The notes beneath the pieces were generated by a model. That model ran no database searches, was not told the DNA's origin, and saw nothing but the letters and a program-made list of their open reading frames with translations. Positions 59,978 through 64,000 of a stretch of 64,000 nt of DNA are shown here, piece after piece. Every line of letters begins with the position of its first letter. Position 1 is the stretch's first letter. Origin of the DNA: a virus. The DNA lies in IMG/VR virus record IMGVR_UViG_3300042880_000288, positions 1 through 64,000 of that record. The stretch is one strand, 5' to 3'. Both the position numbers and the translations under genes were made by a program.

Positions 59978-60544
59978 TTAATCTATAATTTCTAAATTCT
60001 GCAAGTCTGCAACTGAAATTTGTAGATTTTCTTTTTCTAAATCAGGCTTGTCACATAACTCACCCACACTACTTAACAAACTTACAGGAACATCTAATAG
60101 TTCTGCATATCTGTCATACCATTTTTCTGGAAATAAATAACTATATACATAGACATAGTTACCTCCATGTTTGTCAAAATAATCAAGAATTTTGCGCTTT
60201 AAATTCATATTAAGTTTACTGTAATTACCACTAACTATATTATCCCAGTCAATCCCCATATCAGAGAAATCAAATGTAAATACACTAGTGTTATCATCAG
60301 CCTTCACATAATCACATAACCTAGTATGTGTTAATAAAACATCTTTTTCAAATTTTAAATATTCAATGTCTTTTCTATTCTCATACACACATATAAACTT
60401 CATATCCTCGGTGCTGTAGTTTTTTCCCCAAGACAAATAAGTCTCTGTTGGAATAGCAGGTGCCCCTCTTTTTATGCCCAAGAGCGGATATATAAATATC
60501 TTGGACTTTTGAAAATATTTGCCATAAAGCGCATTAATAACCAT
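59978..60544 (-). CDS. Conserved crAss-like hypothetical protein
   Basis: 188 residues. The N-terminus MVINALYGKYFQKSKIFIYP with LLGIKRGAP resembles a protein I associate with crAss-like replication modules, next to the PD-(D/E)XK nuclease gene; the recollection is not checked by a search. The body is aromatic-rich with an acidic stretch (VFTFDFSDMGIDWDN). There is no catalytic signature. It starts four bases after the stop of the nuclease gene, so it is certainly in the same operon and may partner it. Confidence 0.68.
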   Translation of the reverse strand: MVINALYGKYFQKSKIFIYPLLGIKRGAPAIPTETYLSWGKNYSTEDMKFICVYENRKDIEYLKFEKDVLLTHTRLCDYVKADDNTSVFTFDFSDMGIDWDNIVSGNYSKLNMNLKRKILDYFDKHGGNYVYVYSYLFPEKWYDRYAELLDVPVSLLSSVGELCDKPDLEKENLQISVADLQNLEIID

Positions 60545-60548
60545 AAAC

Positions 60549-61565
60549 TTACAATTTAATATTACCTACTGCTAAGTCATATGGTAGGTCATATCTTTTC
60601 TGTATATAATGCCATTTGGCAATTTCTAATACAGATTTAAAATCACTTTTCCATTGACTCATTGTTTCTACAGAGACTTGGAAAGGATAAACTAAATTGT
60701 ATTTGTCAATTACAATAAAAGTTACTTGAACCTGCCAGTCTCTGGCATCCGGTTTATCTTTCAAGAATTTATCTGAAGCTAGAATAGTATAGATAACTCC
60801 TTGTATCCAATACTTGTAATATTCTACAGCATCAGGAAAATCTTGAATAGACTTACCTGTTGTTTTGAGGTCATTGATAAAAATTATCTTTGCCTCTTTA
60901 TCAACAACAACATTGTCAAGTACTCCGTGTAAACCAAAGGGTAATTTTTCATGGTCAACCTTAATATGCAACTCATTATAGGTCTCAATGTGAGTGTCTT
61001 CCTCAGTTATATCTAGTGCTAATAGTGTTCTCACATCACTATTACTCTTTAGTATTTCAACCTGTGCTTTGCAGCCATCCAAAGTAGGTTCATCAACTAT
61101 TGATTTGTCTAGACTATTTTTAAGGAATTCAAAATACTCTTTGTGTTCATCAGTAAGTATCTTGTCAAGTCTTTGCTGATCAGTTTTAAGATTCTGATAA
61201 AGGTTTGCTGTAAGTAGTTGTGTGAGTATATCTTGTGGGTAGTCCTCCAAAATTAAGGAATTATTTTCATATCCAAGATGTATCCTAAAAATATTATCAA
61301 TAATTTTTCTAGGATTGTCACTAGGTAGTTTTCCCGGTAGGGATATAAATTTATCATTATATTTCTCTTTCTCAAATAAAAGGCAGTGAAGGACACTACC
61401 ACCTACAAGGTGAGCATCCTTACTGTCTTCCCTCTGGTTGAGCACATAATGATTGTAGAATAAAGCAGGTGAAAAAAGTAACTTATTCAACCCACTATAA
61501 CTAAAATAAAACTTTTGTTTGTAAAATCTCTCTAGTTCATCAGAACCATTCAAAGTCTGTATCAT
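60549..61565 (-). CDS. RecE-like PD-(D/E)XK exonuclease
   Basis: 338 residues. FSYSGLNKLLFSPALFYNHY and GGSVLHCLLFE (His60) are the N-terminal motifs of the RecE/exonuclease VIII-like PD-(D/E)XK group. The catalytic core is GVLDNVVVD (Asp217), then INDLKTTGK (Asp232, Lys234), followed by a KYWIQGVIYTILA helix carrying the conserved Gln. It should resect double-stranded DNA, giving single strands for phage recombination or genome processing. The start overlaps the 455-aa gene by 26 bases, which implies translational coupling. Its likely single-strand partner would be one of the acidic-tailed proteins of this block (inference). Confidence 0.87.
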   Translation of the reverse strand: MIQTLNGSDELERFYKQKFYFSYSGLNKLLFSPALFYNHYVLNQREDSKDAHLVGGSVLHCLLFEKEKYNDKFISLPGKLPSDNPRKIIDNIFRIHLGYENNSLILEDYPQDILTQLLTANLYQNLKTDQQRLDKILTDEHKEYFEFLKNSLDKSIVDEPTLDGCKAQVEILKSNSDVRTLLALDITEEDTHIETYNELHIKVDHEKLPFGLHGVLDNVVVDKEAKIIFINDLKTTGKSIQDFPDAVEYYKYWIQGVIYTILASDKFLKDKPDARDWQVQVTFIVIDKYNLVYPFQVSVETMSQWKSDFKSVLEIAKWHYIQKRYDLPYDLAVGNIKL

Positions 61566-62907
61566 TCTTTTCTTCTGTTGGATTAATAGTTAGTTCTTCT
61601 GGGACCCCTGGAATTTCATTTAATTCAGATTCGGAAACAGGATTTGACTGTTCTAACTCTATTAACTCTGACTTGAGGTCATTTCTCTCAATTCTTAGTA
61701 ATGCAGTTTCTATGTCATCATCAGAGATTTCAAGGTCACTTTCAACCCTTTCAACCCCTAAAGCAACCCCCGCAACCCCTGGTATTGAATTTAGGTCCTC
61801 TAAATTAGCATGTAATTCAACAACCTCTTCTTCAACTTGACCCTCTGGTACAAAGTCTTCTATATTTTTATAGACATAGTTTTTATTTAACAAAGCAAGA
61901 GTTGCTTCATCAACAGTAATAGTTTTTACTTTAAAGTAATCAGTACCACCAGTTGATTCAATCTCATGAACATATTTCTTCATAATAATATCAATCTTAT
62001 CTGTATCAACAACACCCTTGTCAATCAAAGACTTCATTATATCATCTATATCTGTATTCATATAACTATCTTTACCTAGATATCCAAGTAAAGATTTAAA
62101 GTTAACATGCTTTTTAGTATGACAGTTGTACATTTGATTATGATACTCTTTAAACAATAACTCTAAATAGAGTAAGCTATCTATATAGTTAGAATTAGCC
62201 ATTATCTCCATTGCCAAGATATGATTGTCATTATCAGAGCTCTTAAACATGTCAGATAATTGATCAAACATTACTGAATCTATGATAACTGCATCTGCAC
62301 CATTAATATGTTTAAGTAATGCAGCCTCTGTTAAAATAGTAGTATTTAATACCTTAGGAAAATATTCAGCATAGCTATTACTTACTTGATAAAAAGTATT
62401 AGAACTTCTCAATTCTATAGTTACTTCTGGATTTTTCATAGCTTCAATAAATACTTTTTCATTTCTAATTTCACTAGAAGAACTATAATCCATATAAACT
62501 CTGTCCTCAGTATAAAATTCAAGTGCTGTATCTACATTCTCTACATAATAATCATCCATTTTGTCTCTAACAGTTTCATAAATCTGTCTAAACATTTCTG
62601 TAGGCATGCTGTATAACCATCTTGTGTCACACATCTTATGAACTGTTGCAGTACCTGCAAATATATGTGTTGCAATATCTATATCTCTGACAGATTTAAT
62701 ACCATATTGTATAGTTAAATCTTTTAGTTTTACCCTAGGAATATTCACTCCTGGTAAAAAATATAATTTGTCTCCTTTTGTAGGGACATAATCTCCATTG
62801 GATACTTGTAAATCAGCCCTTGAATCAGGAGAACCAAAAAGTGGTTCAACAGTTATCTTGACCTCATCTGAAACTACTTCAATGTCAAAAAACAAATAAT
62901 TTTTCAT
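61540..62907 (-). CDS. 455-aa replication-module protein with acidic aromatic C-terminus, function unknown
   Basis: The N-terminus (YLFFDIEVVSDEVKI) begins like an exonuclease motif (FDIE), but no second or third acidic motif follows, so I do not call a nuclease. Residues 60-350 form a mixed globular region. Residues about 350-455 are acidic and end in DTDFEWF. An acidic tail with terminal Phe again recalls single-strand-binding proteins and resembles the end of the 431-aa protein. The stop (TGA) lies inside the start region of the RecE-like gene, with 26 bases of overlap. It begins a unit after the hairpin at 62923-62944. The family is not recognised beyond a general impression that crAss-like phages carry such a gene here. 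Confidence 0.72.
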   Translation of the reverse strand: MKNYLFFDIEVVSDEVKITVEPLFGSPDSRADLQVSNGDYVPTKGDKLYFLPGVNIPRVKLKDLTIQYGIKSVRDIDIATHIFAGTATVHKMCDTRWLYSMPTEMFRQIYETVRDKMDDYYVENVDTALEFYTEDRVYMDYSSSSEIRNEKVFIEAMKNPEVTIELRSSNTFYQVSNSYAEYFPKVLNTTILTEAALLKHINGADAVIIDSVMFDQLSDMFKSSDNDNHILAMEIMANSNYIDSLLYLELLFKEYHNQMYNCHTKKHVNFKSLLGYLGKDSYMNTDIDDIMKSLIDKGVVDTDKIDIIMKKYVHEIESTGGTDYFKVKTITVDEATLALLNKNYVYKNIEDFVPEGQVEEEVVELHANLEDLNSIPGVAGVALGVERVESDLEISDDDIETALLRIERNDLKSELIELEQSNPVSESELNEIPGVPEELTINPTEEKNDTDFEWF

Positions 62908-62922
62908 TGTCTTAAGTTTAAA

Positions 62923-62944
62923 AAGGGGAGTATTACCTCCCCTT
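62923..62944 (-). terminator. Second of two terminators after the AAA+ ATPase gene
   Basis: AAGGGGAG (62923-62930) and CTCCCCTT (62937-62944) form a perfect 8-bp stem with a six-base loop. On the - strand it is followed by TTTTTAAA. It lies 16 bases before the ATG of the 455-aa gene, so a promoter must overlap or precede it, or transcripts read through. Confidence 0.85.
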
Positions 62945-62978
62945 ATGTTTGTTTTAATTTGCTATAGGACTTGTAAAA

Positions 62979-63000
62979 AAGGGAAAAAGTTTTAACCCTT
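62979..63000 (-). terminator. First of two terminators after the AAA+ ATPase gene
   Basis: AAGGG (62979-62983) and CCCTT (62996-63000) enclose an A/T-rich segment that can extend the stem (AAAA with TTTT) with a small bulge. On the - strand a run of T follows. It begins two bases after the stop of the ATPase gene. With 62923-62944 it makes a tandem terminator. Confidence 0.65.
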
Positions 63001-63002
63001 AA

Positions 63003-64000
63003 TTATTTTACAGCCATCTTCACCACGTCTTGATTCATCATCAATGAACTAAACTTAACTTTGTTACCATTAACAATTTCCTTAACCATGTAATATCTAA
63101 GGTCATTAGTAAATGCTTCACAGTCAGTAGTAAGTTTAGCTATCCTGTCAATAATAGGTTTACCTATACTTCCTTTGTCAGCCAAAGTCAATGAATAGTT
63201 AATTACCCTTGTTGCAATTACACTAGAAATATCAGCACGGAAATCATCATCTTTACCAACTGCATTAGTAAGAGAGTTCATTACATACTGCTCATCTTTA
63301 GTTAGGATATCTGCAGGACTAATTATTCTATCAAGTTTGTTATTGATGAACATAGTAAACATTGAACTAAAATCTACACCAACAGAACCCTCACCAATCA
63401 TTTGAATCAATGGAAGATCATCCTCAAACTTAGGTACAGAACTAATAGCATTGAAGAAAGTAGTAATAGATCTTGGATTAACTCTTTGAGTTACCAACTC
63501 TGGGTGCATCAACATAAAGTTAATACATCTACCATCTATGTTTGCTTTCTCTGCCCACTTAGCCCATACATCAGCATCATATTTCAACTCAACAGATATA
63601 AATCTAGTCTTCTGAGCAACATCTAAAGAAGTTACATTATAATCACCATTGTCTGGATTAGTAGTCAAGATAACATGCCAATTCTTTGGTAACTTCCAAG
63701 AAACATATTCCTGTCTATCTAGAATCTCCATGGTTGCTTGCATAAATCTTGCATCAGCTCTAGTATAATCATCAAGAATCAAGAAACCACCTTCACCTTT
63801 ACCCTGAATCCATTCAGGAGCAGCATGTGACATTCTCTTGCCCACAACTTTGAATTTATTTGCAGTAGCTGCAGCTATCTGAGATTCATTAATCCAACCT
63901 TCTTTACCTTCTGCATTTCTAATTTGAAATTCTTTTACAGGAAACCCAACCAAGTCACCTAATTCTTCTAACTGAGATAAATTCAGCTTTACAACATCCA
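63003..64000 (-). CDS. MoxR-type AAA+ ATPase, N-terminus beyond the window
   Basis: The frame is open to the right edge; the TTG at 63953 is internal, since codons continue through 63998 (reading DVVKLNLSQLEELGDLVGFP at the edge). Visible motifs: GGFLILDDYTRA (Walker B, with D-D in place of D-E), WHVILTTNPDNGDYNV (sensor 1), then an Arg-rich segment and a helical lid region. The Walker A lysine lies upstream, outside the window. The pattern fits MoxR/dynein-like AAA+ ATPases that remodel proteins or DNA complexes. crAss-like genomes often carry an AAA ATPase in the replication block. Its substrate is unknown. Two terminators follow it. Confidence 0.82.
   Translation of the reverse strand, partial: DVVKLNLSQLEELGDLVGFPVKEFQIRNAEGKEGWINESQIAAATANKFKVVGKRMSHAAPEWIQGKGEGGFLILDDYTRADARFMQATMEILDRQEYVSWKLPKNWHVILTTNPDNGDYNVTSLDVAQKTRFISVELKYDADVWAKWAEKANIDGRCINFMLMHPELVTQRVNPRSITTFFNAISSVPKFEDDLPLIQMIGEGSVGVDFSSMFTMFINNKLDRIISPADILTKDEQYVMNSLTNAVGKDDDFRADISSVIATRVINYSLTLADKGSIGKPIIDRIAKLTTDCEAFTNDLRYYMVKEIVNGNKVKFSSLMMNQDVVKMAVK

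Noticed and set aside
61540-62907. DnaQ-like exonuclease call from the FDIE start of the 455-aa protein
   Set aside because: Only the first acidic motif is present; the second and third needed for catalysis are not seen.
1-64000. Stop-codon reassignment (TAG to Gln or TGA to Trp), known in some crAss-like phages
   Set aside because: Long genes read through cleanly with the standard code, and TAA, TAG and TGA all occur at plausible gene ends with correct spacing to the next gene.
1-64000. tRNA genes, CRISPR arrays, integrase, IS elements, terminal repeats
   Set aside because: The few gaps are under 120 bases and contain only hairpins or AT-rich tracts; repeats found are coding. Terminal repeats cannot be judged from one internal window.

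Overview
This window is a piece of a large, strongly AT-rich tailed-phage genome that I place in the order Crassvirales (crAss-like phages of Bacteroidota). The evidence is layout plus protein content. A left block on the + strand carries fibre, ring, muzzle, cargo and giant virion-RNA-polymerase genes. A right block on the - strand carries replication genes and converges on it at about 55.17-55.2 kb. Start codons lack clear Shine-Dalgarno sequences and often sit behind A-rich stretches, as expected for a Bacteroidota host. All three stop codons are used normally. Family and host cannot be fixed from sequence alone. No tRNA, integrase, IS element or CRISPR array is visible.

Layout, + strand: the end of a virion protein (1-473) and a fibre-like protein (506-1729) end at a strong terminator (1773-1800). 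Three small head-tail/ring-type genes (1842-4083) and an 1846-residue muzzle-like protein (4086-9626) follow. Next come five presumed ejected or cargo proteins (9626-27645). The first has a lytic transglycosylase domain and an HEVSH zincin-like motif. Neighbouring proteins share a short Gly-Gly-flanked motif and an N-terminal motif. Then come three giants. The 2447-aa protein has a PD-(D/E)XK nuclease-like core. The 4739-aa protein joins a zincin motif, the DYDVD catalytic loop of crAss-like virion RNA polymerase, a SLOG-like domain, an SF1 (RecD/Dda-type) helicase, an AlkB-type dioxygenase and an ASCH-like domain. The 1934-aa protein has an HEFSH motif, a LysM domain and a membrane segment. 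A 46-residue very basic protein (55030-55170) ends the block. Several junctions are TAATG, where the last base of the stop is the first base of the next start.

Layout, - strand (reading right to left): a MoxR-type AAA+ ATPase (runs off the right edge), a 455-aa protein with an acidic aromatic tail, a RecE-like PD-(D/E)XK nuclease, two conserved hypotheticals, a small zinc-ribbon-like protein, a family B DNA polymerase with a C-terminal sliding-clamp-binding peptide, a 431-aa protein with an SSB-like acidic tail, a MazG-type pyrophosphohydrolase-like protein and two tiny genes. Rho-independent-type hairpins divide this block into transcription units.

How it works together (inference from crAss-like biology): the giant proteins are probably packaged in the virion and ejected with the DNA. 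The transglycosylase and LysM modules would help cross the cell wall. The virion RNA polymerase would start early transcription. The helicase, AlkB, ASCH and SLOG modules on the same polypeptide would act on nucleic acids or nucleotide signals in the first minutes of infection. The - strand block would then replicate the genome. The most striking item is the 4739-aa multi-enzyme polypeptide.
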